Source of the DNA: Lachnospiraceae bacterium
GTDB lineage: Bacteria; Bacillota; Clostridia; Lachnospirales; Lachnospiraceae
Assembly: GCA_024684675.1 (NCBI GenBank)
Contig: JAIKWO010000107.1
Coordinates: 1-56,144 of the forward strand
Length of the DNA stretch: 56,144 nt
Direction: 5' to 3'
This document shows, in pieces, positions 1-7,325 of this stretch. Positions within the stretch are counted from its first letter, which is position 1; every line of letters starts with the position of its first letter. The position numbers and the translations under genes are program-made. The notes below the pieces were generated by a model that ran no database searches, was not told the origin of the DNA, and saw only the letters and a list, made by a program, of their open reading frames with translations.

Positions 1-1361
1 GCATATTCGGACCCGTTGTTTGGCGTGTAGATCCTGATCCCTGTTTTCAGGAAGTAGATCGCATTCAGGATCGTACTGATCGCCAAAACGATCATCGTCG
101 GCAGCAGTTTTCCCGTATTGAGAACTGCTGCTCTGGCAAACAGAAGCTTACTAACGAATCCGGCAAAGACCGGAACGCCGATCATAGACAGAGACGCAAC
201 GATAAAGCCGATCCCGGCTACTTTATTTCGAAATCCCGCTCCGGTCAATTCGGAAAAACGTCTGTTAAAACCGGAAGCATCCGTCAAACCGATGATTCCG
301 ATAAAGACAAGCGCCTTTGCGCAGGAATGTGCAAAAATATGGAACACGCTGGCAATCATACCTTCCTGAGTCCCCAGTCCGATGCCCATATAGATGTAAC
401 CGATCTGTGCAACCGAAGAAAATGCTGCCATCCGTCGAATATCCTGCTCTTTGATCGCGCTCGTCGAGCCGAAGATCATACCGGCTAAACCGAAAATGAA
501 TAATATATCGATGATATGTGTGCTTCTGAACACTTCATAACCGATTACGCGATAAATGATCTTAATCAGTAAAAATATATATCCCTTTGAAACAAGACTC
601 GACAAAATTGCCGCCGATGAAATGGTTGAATAACCATATGCATCCGGAAGCCAGGCATGAAACGGAAACAGAGCACTCTTGATCGCAAGGCCAATGACAA
701 GCAACGTGATTGTTACAAGAAGCGGGACATGGTATGCCTCCACCTCCATAACCTTCTGTACGGATTCCTGAATATTGCTCATCAGCAGGTGCCCTGTCAA
801 ATCATAGAGCATGCAAAGCCCGAACAGAATCATACCGGAGCCAACCAGGCTCATGATCATATAGCGAACTGCTGCCTCAAATGTTCGCCCTATCCGACGA
901 ATCATGATAAGACCGCATGCAGAGATTGTGTTAATCTCGACAAAAACGTACGCCGTAAAAAGGTCATTCGTATAGACAAGCGCAAGAAGCGATGTCAACA
1001 TGAGATTGACAAGAATATAGAAAAGATTATGCTTACTCTCTATGATCTCTTCGTCAACTTTCTTCCTTCCACCAAGCATCGAAAGAAGCATAACAAGGCA
1101 AAAGAACAACGCCATCAATGCTTCCAGAACACCGGCACGGATCTCATTACCCCATGGTGCAGGAAAATGCCCCATCATGTATACAAAACATTCTCCCGTT
1201 TGAAGCACATAATAAAGCGTTGCACCGGATAGGATCGCACAGATCACAATAACAAACGTATTAACCCATCTTGCAGCTTTAGCCGGCAGTACGGAACAGA
1301 TCGATCCGGAGAAAAGCGACAGAATGATGGAGAAAAAAGGAAAATTACGAATAAAATCCAT
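1..1361 (-). CDS. mnhD: Mrp-type Na+/H+ antiporter subunit D (partial, 3' end beyond window)
   Basis: This frame is missing from the ORF track because it runs off the left edge. Reading the minus strand from the ATG at 1361 gives an open frame of about 453 codons starting MDFIRNFPFF and containing SALFPFHAWLPDAYGYST, the hallmark of the proton-translocating NuoL/M/N-like antiporter family. Many hydrophobic helices follow one another. MnhD/MrpD proteins are about 490-500 aa, so only the C-terminus is cut off. Within the Mrp complex, D is one of the ion-translocating membrane subunits. Its ATG overlaps the mnhC stop (TAATG), which indicates translational coupling. Assignment to D rather than a paralogous A or NuoM rests on position after MnhC. 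Confidence 0.9.
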   Translation of the reverse strand, partial: MDFIRNFPFFSIILSLFSGSICSVLPAKAARWVNTFVIVICAILSGATLYYVLQTGECFVYMMGHFPAPWGNEIRAGVLEALMALFFCLVMLLSMLGGRKKVDEEIIESKHNLFYILVNLMLTSLLALVYTNDLFTAYVFVEINTISACGLIMIRRIGRTFEAAVRYMIMSLVGSGMILFGLCMLYDLTGHLLMSNIQESVQKVMEVEAYHVPLLVTITLLVIGLAIKSALFPFHAWLPDAYGYSTISSAAILSSLVSKGYIFLLIKIIYRVIGYEVFRSTHIIDILFIFGLAGMIFGSTSAIKEQDIRRMAAFSSVAQIGYIYMGIGLGTQEGMIASVFHIFAHSCAKALVFIGIIGLTDASGFNRRFSELTGAGFRNKVAGIGFIVASLSMIGVPVFAGFVSKLLFARAAVLNTGKLLPTMIVLAISTILNAIYFLKTGIRIYTPNNGSEY

Positions 1362-1735
1362 TATCTTCCCTCCTTGCGAAGCTGCGCTGATATTTCATCC
1401 AGATCAAGCGTGCGATAGCGCCCATAAAGCCTGATCGTCAGTGACAACATCAATGCCGTTACCGAAACAGAGACAACGATACCGGTCAGAACGAGACCTG
1501 CGGGAATCGGATTAATATAAGCCTCCATATCCTGAACGCCGTTTACAACGATCGGCGCTACTCGCCCCGTAATGTATCCCTTTTCGGCTAGAAACAAATA
1601 TACTGCCGTATCCATGATATTCAGGCCAATAATCTTTTTAATAAGGTTCTTATGAAGAAGCAGATTCGTAAAACCGATCCCGAACAGAATCGCCGCTGCC
1701 ACTTCTCCGTAATTCGCCAGAAGATTACTTCCCAT
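1361..1735 (-). CDS. mnhC: Mrp antiporter subunit C (NuoK-like)
   Basis: A 124-aa protein with three hydrophobic helices, typical of MnhC/MrpC, the NuoK-like small membrane subunit. The segment FGIGFTNLLLHKNLIKKIIGL and the later GLVLTGIVVSVSVTALMLSL match the family pattern, and the length is as expected. The start codon directly follows the stop of the upstream MnhB fusion and the stop overlaps the mnhD ATG, so this is a tightly packed operon. It acts in the cytoplasmic membrane with the other Mrp subunits in monovalent cation/proton antiport. Confidence 0.92.
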   Translation of the reverse strand: MGSNLLANYGEVAAAILFGIGFTNLLLHKNLIKKIIGLNIMDTAVYLFLAEKGYITGRVAPIVVNGVQDMEAYINPIPAGLVLTGIVVSVSVTALMLSLTIRLYGRYRTLDLDEISAQLRKEGR

Positions 1736-2692
1736 TTAGAAACCTCCCTTGCGAAACATTGCATAAAATGCATACATCGTACATGCTACAACCAGTCCGA
1801 CCGCAATATTAAGCGGCAAGATCAAACCGGAAGAAAGAATATCACCCGGTGTTCCTTTCGGGATCACACTCTCTAAATGGTTCGCACCCGTAAAGAATGA
1901 ATAACTTTTAGCAAGACAGTAGAACGATAACGCTCCGAAACTAACCCACTTATACGTACCGGCTGTAAAAAACCGCCCCGTCTTCCGAAAACCAAACGCA
2001 TTCTGGTATAAAATCAATCCTGCACCGATCACTGCGCCGCCGGAAAAACCGCCGCCGGGTCCCAAATGTCCGTTTAAGATCACATAGATCCCGAAGATTA
2101 CAATTGCCGGCATTAAAAACTTTGTTACCATCTGCAAGACAATATCATCCTTCGGCTCATAATAATAATCGCTTACCTTTCCGTCTTTGCGCTGCGTATC
2201 ACGCCGAAGTAGGATCAAAACGGTGATCGTCGCGACAAAAAGAACGTGCGACTCACCAAGCGTATCAAATGCTCTGTAGTCAAGGATCATACCACCGACA
2301 ATATTAACCGCACCCGTCTCTTGAAGACCGCTTTCGATATATCGTAGCGAGACCTCATTGTTCACGGGTCTGTCTGCTGATCCGACGGGCGGCATATATG
2401 AAATTGCCATAGTCAACACGGCAACCAGAATAATACAGAAAACGATCGATGAAAAATTAAACAATGCATTGAATTTTCTGTATTGCCTATTATGTTTGAT
2501 GTCGTAAATATGTTGAATCTTATAAAATACTTCTTCTTTATGACGGCTCTTTGCCTCAAGGATACCTTCCGGCTCTTTCTGTGGCTTCATTTCCACAACG
2601 CCGATGTACGGATCCTCCTCTCCGTTTAACCAACGGAAAAAGCGAGAGGCAAAACTCTTATTATATTGCTCGTCAGTCTTCTTCCTGCTCAT
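1736..2692 (-). CDS. mnhB: MrpA C-terminal (MbhE-like) domain fused to Mrp subunit B
   Basis: A 318-aa protein from the preferred start. The first ~65 residues are charged and cytoplasmic. A helix at about 80-100 leads into GGMILDYRAFDTLGESHVLF, the signature of the MrpA C-terminal / MbhE module. From about residue 190 comes an MnhB domain with the conserved NGHLGPGGGFSGGAVIGAGL. The ORF track begins at 2710, but the ATG at 2692 has GGAGG nine bases upstream whereas the first ATG has no Shine-Dalgarno, so 2692 is chosen. It overlaps the DUF4040 gene by 20 nt. Splitting MrpA into DUF4040 + MbhE pieces resembles the Mbh/Mbx-like arrangement. Confidence 0.85.
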   Translation of the reverse strand: MSRKKTDEQYNKSFASRFFRWLNGEEDPYIGVVEMKPQKEPEGILEAKSRHKEEVFYKIQHIYDIKHNRQYRKFNALFNFSSIVFCIILVAVLTMAISYMPPVGSADRPVNNEVSLRYIESGLQETGAVNIVGGMILDYRAFDTLGESHVLFVATITVLILLRRDTQRKDGKVSDYYYEPKDDIVLQMVTKFLMPAIVIFGIYVILNGHLGPGGGFSGGAVIGAGLILYQNAFGFRKTGRFFTAGTYKWVSFGALSFYCLAKSYSFFTGANHLESVIPKGTPGDILSSGLILPLNIAVGLVVACTMYAFYAMFRKGGF

Positions 2693-2942
2693 CCGGTTTT
2701 TCCTCCGCATCGATTGCCTGAATCTTTTTTAATGTCGCAAAAAACAAAACACTGGTTACGCCCGCTCCAACCGCTGCTTCGGTAATGGCCAGATCGGGAG
2801 ATTCAAGTAACATCCAGATAACTGACATAATCAAACTGTACGACATAAAGATCACGACAGACTTAAGCAAATTTTTGGATAAAGAAACAAAAATCGCGCA
2901 TATGATTAAAAAACAGAGCAATATGACCATAAACGGATTCAT
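2673..2942 (-). CDS. DUF4040 / MbhD-like small membrane subunit
   Basis: An 89-aa membrane protein. The motif ESPDLAITEAAVGAGVTSVLFF is the DUF4040 (MbhD / MrpA C-terminal part) signature, which in fused MrpA proteins precedes the MbhE-like module found in the next gene. The track extends it to 3035, but that would run deep into mnhG. The internal ATG at 2942 makes an ATGA overlap with the mnhG stop, so it is preferred. The C-terminus is acidic (EEKPDEQEED). It should be an integral part of the antiporter's membrane arm. Confidence 0.85.
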   Translation of the reverse strand: MNPFMVILLCFLIICAIFVSLSKNLLKSVVIFMSYSLIMSVIWMLLESPDLAITEAAVGAGVTSVLFFATLKKIQAIDAEEKPDEQEED

Positions 2943-3262
2943 TCTTCCTTCACCTCCATATGTTCGTGCAGATCTTTTGCGGTCTCCACTTCCATTAACG
3001 TGATCATATGCGATGAAACAGGTGATGAAAACCACAAAAACAGAACAACAAAAAACATTTTTAATGATGTAAAATTCAGGCCGCTGAAGATGATCAGTCC
3101 GATCATAGATGCCCCAATTCCAAAAGTATCTCCGAAAGCTGCCATATGCATTCGATTCAACACATAGCGGTAGCGGTAAACGCCAAAAATCTCAATCCCG
3201 AAAATCACGATTCCCAATAACAAAAAAGCAGTCCCGGCAATAAATCGAATCCATTCAATCAT
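2939..3262 (-). CDS. mnhG: Mrp antiporter subunit G
   Basis: The MnhG/PhaG family is recognised from three closely spaced helices and the segment YRYRYVLNRMHMAAFGDTFG, equivalent to the family's conserved FxRLHAAxxxxTLG stretch. The track start (3301) would add 13 basic residues inside mnhF. The ATG at 3262 (MIEWIRF) overlaps the mnhF stop by 8 nt, as usual in such operons, giving 107 aa. It is a small membrane subunit of the Mrp antiporter. Confidence 0.9.
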   Translation of the reverse strand: MIEWIRFIAGTAFLLLGIVIFGIEIFGVYRYRYVLNRMHMAAFGDTFGIGASMIGLIIFSGLNFTSLKMFFVVLFLWFSSPVSSHMITLMEVETAKDLHEHMEVKEE

Positions 3263-3590
3263 GTTTCCGCTCCTCCTCTTTAATCGCTTCCTTTTCAACA
3301 TGTACGCCGATATATACCTTCGTAATTACGACAATCGCAAGAAAGCTGATCAACGCATAGATCAGGCAGATATCGGTTAGGTACCCCTCATTTAGCTGAA
3401 GCGCCAGAATGGAAACCATAACCATAACGATTGTTCCCATCATATTTCCGCTCATCAGACGATCCGCTATTCGCGGTCCCTTGATCGCACGAATCAGACA
3501 AAGTAAAAGCATGAGTGCCAAAATAATAAGTGCCGCTCGATAGACAAACAGATATGCAGCCGCCAACGTTACCGTCCCTTCTCCACTCAT
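3255..3590 (-). CDS. mnhF: Mrp antiporter subunit F
   Basis: A 111-aa protein with three transmembrane helices and the family segment IKGPRIADRLMSGNMMGTIV followed by YLTDICLIYALISFLAIVVI, both diagnostic of MnhF/MrpF. The MnhE stop lies two bases upstream of its ATG, and the Shine-Dalgarno GAGGTG lies inside the end of mnhE. It belongs to the E-F-G accessory set of the Mrp complex. The C-terminal tail is charged. Confidence 0.92.
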   Translation of the reverse strand: MSGEGTVTLAAAYLFVYRAALIILALMLLLCLIRAIKGPRIADRLMSGNMMGTIVMVMVSILALQLNEGYLTDICLIYALISFLAIVVITKVYIGVHVEKEAIKEEERKHD

Positions 3591-3591
3591 A

Positions 3592-4056
3592 TCATTTCAC
3601 CTCTTCCAACTTTAAAAGCTTCTGAACAAAAATGCCGTCAGAAAGACCTTCTGCCATCTCTTTGTCCAGACAATATACTGTAAATCGGTCTCCCTCAACG
3701 GAAACCGTGATCGTCCCCGGTGTCAACGTAATGGAATTTGCCAGAAGAACACGCCCGATCTCCGTTTTCAGTGGAACCCGGAACGTAATAAGAAGCGGCT
3801 CAATCTCCGTTTTTTGAGAAAACAAAAACCGCATAGACGCGATATTGGCCTTAATGACCTCAATCACAAGAATGCGCACATAGTTCAAAAAGGCAAGCGA
3901 TTTGCGGAAATAGATAATATCCTTATGAATACTGTAATCCATAAACTTGCAGATAAATGCATACATCAGTGCTGCAATCACAACACCAAACCAAAAGATC
4001 TCCCATGTAAACTGACCGTTAAAAACGATCCAGATGAGCAAGAAGAAAAAATACAT
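3592..4056 (-). CDS. mnhE: Mrp antiporter subunit E
   Basis: A 154-aa protein with N-terminal helices followed by a cytoplasmic alpha/beta domain containing LLANSITLTPGTITVSVEGD, the conserved MnhE/MrpE signature. It is the first antiporter gene after trmB (15-nt gap), so the operon order is trmB-E-F-G-DUF4040-MbhE/B-C-D. No promoter is visible between trmB and mnhE, so the antiporter is probably co-transcribed with trmB. Confidence 0.92.
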   Translation of the reverse strand: MYFFFLLIWIVFNGQFTWEIFWFGVVIAALMYAFICKFMDYSIHKDIIYFRKSLAFLNYVRILVIEVIKANIASMRFLFSQKTEIEPLLITFRVPLKTEIGRVLLANSITLTPGTITVSVEGDRFTVYCLDKEMAEGLSDGIFVQKLLKLEEVK

Positions 4057-4071
4057 GCCCGTTTCCTTTCC

Positions 4072-4710
4072 TTATCGATAAATGATATATTTACAGATCG
4101 GATTTCCTTTTGCCGAAAATTTCTCTTCGTATTCCGTCATAACATTACCGCGGCAAAGCTCTTTATCCGCATGCAGATCATACGTAATGACTCTTGCCTT
4201 CCAACCGGCAGGTTCCAATTCACTCACCGCAAAGTCGAATAGTCCCCGATTATCGGTCTTAAACTCCAGGTCGCCTTCTTTTTTCAAAACATGATCAAAA
4301 CGGGCAAGAAATCTTGCGGACGGCAAGCGCCTCTGCGCATGCCGATCCTTCGGCCAAGGATCCGAAAAATTCAGATAAATCTTGTCGATCTCCTGCTCAC
4401 CGAAAACAAGCTCAATATCGGCTGCTTCTATACAAAGAAAAACCAGATTGGGAAGTGGCTTTTCTTCTATTTTCTGTACGGCTCTGAGCAAAACACTTGT
4501 ATATCGTTCAATTCCGATATAGTTGATATCGGGATTCTGTTCTGCCATTGTCATAAGGAAGCGACCCTTACCCATCCCGATCTCGACATGGATCGGATGG
4601 TCATTTCCGAACAATTCTTTCCAGAGCCCGCGTGTCTTCTCCGCTTCCTTTATCACATAGGGACTGTTTTCGATTACCGCATCCGCCCCGGGTATGTTTC
4701 TTAATCGCAT
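4072..4710 (-). CDS. trmB: tRNA (guanine-N7-)-methyltransferase
   Basis: A 212-aa SAM-dependent methyltransferase that makes m7G46 in the variable loop of tRNAs. Visible signatures are the SAM-binding start HVEIGMGKGRFLMTMAEQNP, NYIGIERYTSVLLRAVQKI, and the TrmB-specific LNFSDPWPKDRHAQRRL near residues 130-147. The length is normal. The Shine-Dalgarno GAGG precedes the ATG at 4710. It is the first gene of the unit running into the Mrp operon and has its own sigma-A-like promoter upstream. Confidence 0.97.
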   Translation of the reverse strand: MRLRNIPGADAVIENSPYVIKEAEKTRGLWKELFGNDHPIHVEIGMGKGRFLMTMAEQNPDINYIGIERYTSVLLRAVQKIEEKPLPNLVFLCIEAADIELVFGEQEIDKIYLNFSDPWPKDRHAQRRLPSARFLARFDHVLKKEGDLEFKTDNRGLFDFAVSELEPAGWKARVITYDLHADKELCRGNVMTEYEEKFSAKGNPICKYIIYR

Positions 4711-4751
4711 ATATATTCTGACCTCTAAAAAACTTCGGTTTCCAGCATATG

Positions 4752-4781
4752 ATACTACGATGTTACACCTTTATTTGTCAA
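4752..4781 (-). promoter_or_regulatory. sigma-A promoter for trmB-mrp operon
   Basis: On the minus strand TTGACA (4776-4781) is followed after 18 bases by TAGTAT (4752-4757), about 40 bases before the trmB ATG. The -35 hexamer is a perfect consensus match; the -10 is weaker. It lies back to back with the dac promoter. Confidence 0.6.
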
Positions 4782-4835
4782 ATGAAAACAGCAAACAAGG
4801 CGAATTCGGTTAAGTATCAGCAAATATTATTGGCT

Positions 4836-4863
4836 TTGAATAACCTGCAAAATAGTGTAGAAT
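4836..4863 (+). promoter_or_regulatory. sigma-A promoter for the D-Ala-D-Ala carboxypeptidase gene
   Basis: TTGAAT (4836-4841), a 16-base spacer, then TAGAAT (4858-4863) preceded by TG, giving an extended -10. The ATG at 4894 follows about 30 bases downstream with GAGGAAAG as ribosome binding site. Confidence 0.6.
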
Positions 4864-4893
4864 GGATACGAAATAACCGCTTGAGGAAAGAAA

Positions 4894-6357
4894 ATGATCC
4901 ATTACAACAATCGGCTCATGCGTTTTACCATGAGCGCTTTTTTATTTTTATATATGGCAGGAACTTCTATGCTCCCTGCTCTGGCAGCAGCGGATCCCCG
5001 TGCCGACGCTGAAGCACGCAAGTCACTTCCCGTTGAAACGAACAGCTACGAAAACTGGCCGTACGGCCCTGCTATCGGTGCTGAAAGTGCGATCTTGCTA
5101 GAAGCAAATACCGGAACAATCCTGTATGCCAAGAATATTCACGAGCATCTCTATCCCGCCAGTACAACCAAGATCCTGACTTGCCTGATCGCATCCGAAA
5201 AGTGCAAAATGGATGAACGGGTAAAAATGTCTCATAAAGCCGTTTTCACAATTCCGCGCGACAGTTCCAACGTTGGTCTCGACGAAGGAGAAGAAATTTC
5301 CGTTGAAGAATGCTTATATGCCATCTTAGTCGGTAGTGCGAACGAAGCGGCCAACGCGATCGGCGAACATATCAGTGGCAGCATGGAAGATTTCGCTGTT
5401 CTGATGAACGAACGTGCTAAAGAACTCGGCTGTGAAGACTCCCATTTTGTGACCACAAACGGTCTGCACGATGATGAGCACTACACTTCCGCCTACGATC
5501 TGGCACTAATTGCAAAGGCATTCTTTTTAAACGAGCTCCTTTGCAAGATGTCATCCACGACCACCTATCATATTCCTCAATCTGCAACGCAACCGGATGA
5601 TGATCTCTACATCCACTCTAAAAATAAACTCTATGCCGGTGCAACCTATGCATATGAAGGACTTCTTGGAAGCAAGACCGGATACACAGACATTGCCCGT
5701 CAAACGCTCGTTTCCTGTGCACAACGTGGCAACATGAAATTGGTCTGCGTCATTATGAAAGAGGAATCGCCTGAACAGTTCACAGACACCGTATCCTTAT
5801 TTGATTATGGCTTTGACAAGTTCCAGGCGCTTACCGTTTCAGAATACGAGACATCCTACAGCGTCAGTGATCATGATCTTTTCCCGTCCGAAAACGCAAT
5901 ATTCGGATCTTCTACACCGCTTCTTTCATTGAATGGAACGGATACTGTTGTCCTTCCGATCACTGCCGTATTTGATGACCTCGACTCAACGCTCTCATAC
6001 GATACCGATAAAGAAGATGCAATCGCCGAGATTTTCTATACTTACCACGGTATTCCGGTCGGCAGCGCTACAATTGATGTGGCTACATCCGAGAAAAAAG
6101 TCGCATTTGATTTCAGTAACCAGAAAGAGAATCAAAAACCCGATCTTTCAAAAGTACACAGAGAAGAAACTCCTGTCATTTTTATCAACGTGCGTCAGGT
6201 AATTTTCTATGTCTCGATCGGGGCAGCAGGCTTAATCCTGCTCTGCGTCATCCATTCGATAATTAGCAATTATCATTTTGCCAAAAGGAGAAAATCCAAG
6301 CTTCGCCGGAAAAAAAGAAAAAGGGTCCACTCGCCCTTTGATGATTTTGATTTCTAG
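4894..6357 (+). CDS. Serine-type D-alanyl-D-alanine carboxypeptidase (low-molecular-weight PBP)
   Basis: A 487-aa class C-type penicillin-binding protein that trims the terminal D-Ala from peptidoglycan pentapeptides. The N-terminal ~33 residues form a signal peptide ending near PALAAADP. All three active-site motifs are present: SxxK as S90-T-T-K93, SxN as S148-A-N150, and KTG at 261-263. A membrane helix near residues 430-450 is followed by a very basic tail (KRRKSKLRRKKRKR), so the protein is probably anchored by its C-terminus. It is one of the few genes transcribed toward the origin in this arm. A terminator-like hairpin sits within its first codons. Its TAG stop shares the palindrome CTAG with the convergent exonuclease gene. 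Confidence 0.93.
   Translation: MIHYNNRLMRFTMSAFLFLYMAGTSMLPALAAADPRADAEARKSLPVETNSYENWPYGPAIGAESAILLEANTGTILYAKNIHEHLYPASTTKILTCLIASEKCKMDERVKMSHKAVFTIPRDSSNVGLDEGEEISVEECLYAILVGSANEAANAIGEHISGSMEDFAVLMNERAKELGCEDSHFVTTNGLHDDEHYTSAYDLALIAKAFFLNELLCKMSSTTTYHIPQSATQPDDDLYIHSKNKLYAGATYAYEGLLGSKTGYTDIARQTLVSCAQRGNMKLVCVIMKEESPEQFTDTVSLFDYGFDKFQALTVSEYETSYSVSDHDLFPSENAIFGSSTPLLSLNGTDTVVLPITAVFDDLDSTLSYDTDKEDAIAEIFYTYHGIPVGSATIDVATSEKKVAFDFSNQKENQKPDLSKVHREETPVIFINVRQVIFYVSIGAAGLILLCVIHSIISNYHFAKRRKSKLRRKKRKRVHSPFDDFDF
4914..4946 (+). promoter_or_regulatory. Terminator-like hairpin inside the start of the dac gene
   Basis: GCTCATG (4914-4920) pairs perfectly with CATGAGC (4929-4935) around an 8-base loop, and is followed by GCTTTTTTATTTTTA. 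This has the shape of an intrinsic terminator only 20 bases after the start codon. It may act as an attenuator or be a coincidence of signal-peptide codons. Confidence 0.4.
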
Positions 6358-7325
6358 CTCCGACCCTTTTTCACTTCTTTTTCGCGTATTCTTTTTATTT
6401 TACGAAACTCCCGCGCCTTGTCTCTCTTGGCGCGGATTTCTTTTGCTTCTTCTTCGGAAATAAACTTTAAAGTCTTTACCGCATAAACACGATCATCTTC
6501 TGCTTTGCGGATTCTGATCTTTCCTTTCATGTATCCATGCTGATCGCAATATGACACGCTGTAGTAATGTTTGCCGTTTGGCGTAAACCATCTGATCTTC
6601 CGCCTGATGTTACGACGACAAAGATAGCATTTGGTGCTGCAAACTCTCCTGTCCATGACCGCTTCTTGTTTATCATCAAAGACACGGGAGATGTATTTTG
6701 CATACGTGTCAAATACCGCAAAAATTTCATCTTCACGCTTTTGCGGCAAAACATAATAATCGAATGAGTAATTCTTTTCAATGGACGGATCCGGAAACTC
6801 CTGTAACACTTTAGCCGTATAATACGCATCGCTGAATGCACGATGGAACGGAATGTCCTTTTCAATCTTGAGAAAATCAACCGCAAATTCCAGGGAGCGT
6901 CTGCTTTTCCGATCTTCATAGGCAATACTAAAAAGTTTCTGCACATCCAAAAAGCGAAGTGTCTTTTGCGAGAGCGTACCCATCTTGTAATAGGTCATAT
7001 TGCGTTGAAGTTCGGTCAGATCCAACGGTCCCCAGGTACAGAACCGTACATCCGGCCCGCACCAATCCAAAAAACGCCTCATGACTACAGGAAACGGATC
7101 ACCTTTTTCCAACTCTTCCATTTGCAGGTGGATCAGTTTCCGGGTAACAGAATGCATCTCTTTGTATACAGACGGTTTGATCAGTTCACTGAATTCCGCA
7201 ATCATTTTCTTTTGCGCGTTCAGTTTGATCGCTCCGATCTCAATGATCTCAAACGGGATCCCCTTTACTTCGTTTGCCGGCTTTGCACTCTGGTTCCATT
7301 CCAGATCCAGCACGATATAATTCAT
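6354..7325 (-). CDS. DEDDh 3'-5' exonuclease (KapD/DnaQ-like) with cysteine-rich C-terminal part
   Basis: A 323-aa protein opening with VLDLEWNQ (D7, E9), the first DxE motif of DnaQ-superfamily exonucleases. The middle holds a second acidic region (FCTWGPLDLTEL), and HRAFSDAYYT supplies the HxxxxD motif of the DEDDh class. After about residue 225 comes a part not typical of KapD, with CSTKCYLCRRNIRR and a later SVSYCDQHG, possibly a zinc-binding or RNA-binding appendage, ending in a strongly basic tail. The stop overlaps the convergent dac stop through CTAG, and the ATG directly follows the glgX stop, so it is co-transcribed with glgX. The substrate is unknown; RNA or DNA trimming is inferred from the family. 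Confidence 0.82.
   Translation of the reverse strand: MNYIVLDLEWNQSAKPANEVKGIPFEIIEIGAIKLNAQKKMIAEFSELIKPSVYKEMHSVTRKLIHLQMEELEKGDPFPVVMRRFLDWCGPDVRFCTWGPLDLTELQRNMTYYKMGTLSQKTLRFLDVQKLFSIAYEDRKSRRSLEFAVDFLKIEKDIPFHRAFSDAYYTAKVLQEFPDPSIEKNYSFDYYVLPQKREDEIFAVFDTYAKYISRVFDDKQEAVMDRRVCSTKCYLCRRNIRRKIRWFTPNGKHYYSVSYCDQHGYMKGKIRIRKAEDDRVYAVKTLKFISEEEAKEIRAKRDKAREFRKIKRIREKEVKKGRS

Noticed and set aside
657-1232. 191-aa plus-strand ORF
   Set aside because: It is the complement of the partial mnhD gene, whose minus-strand frame has clear family motifs.
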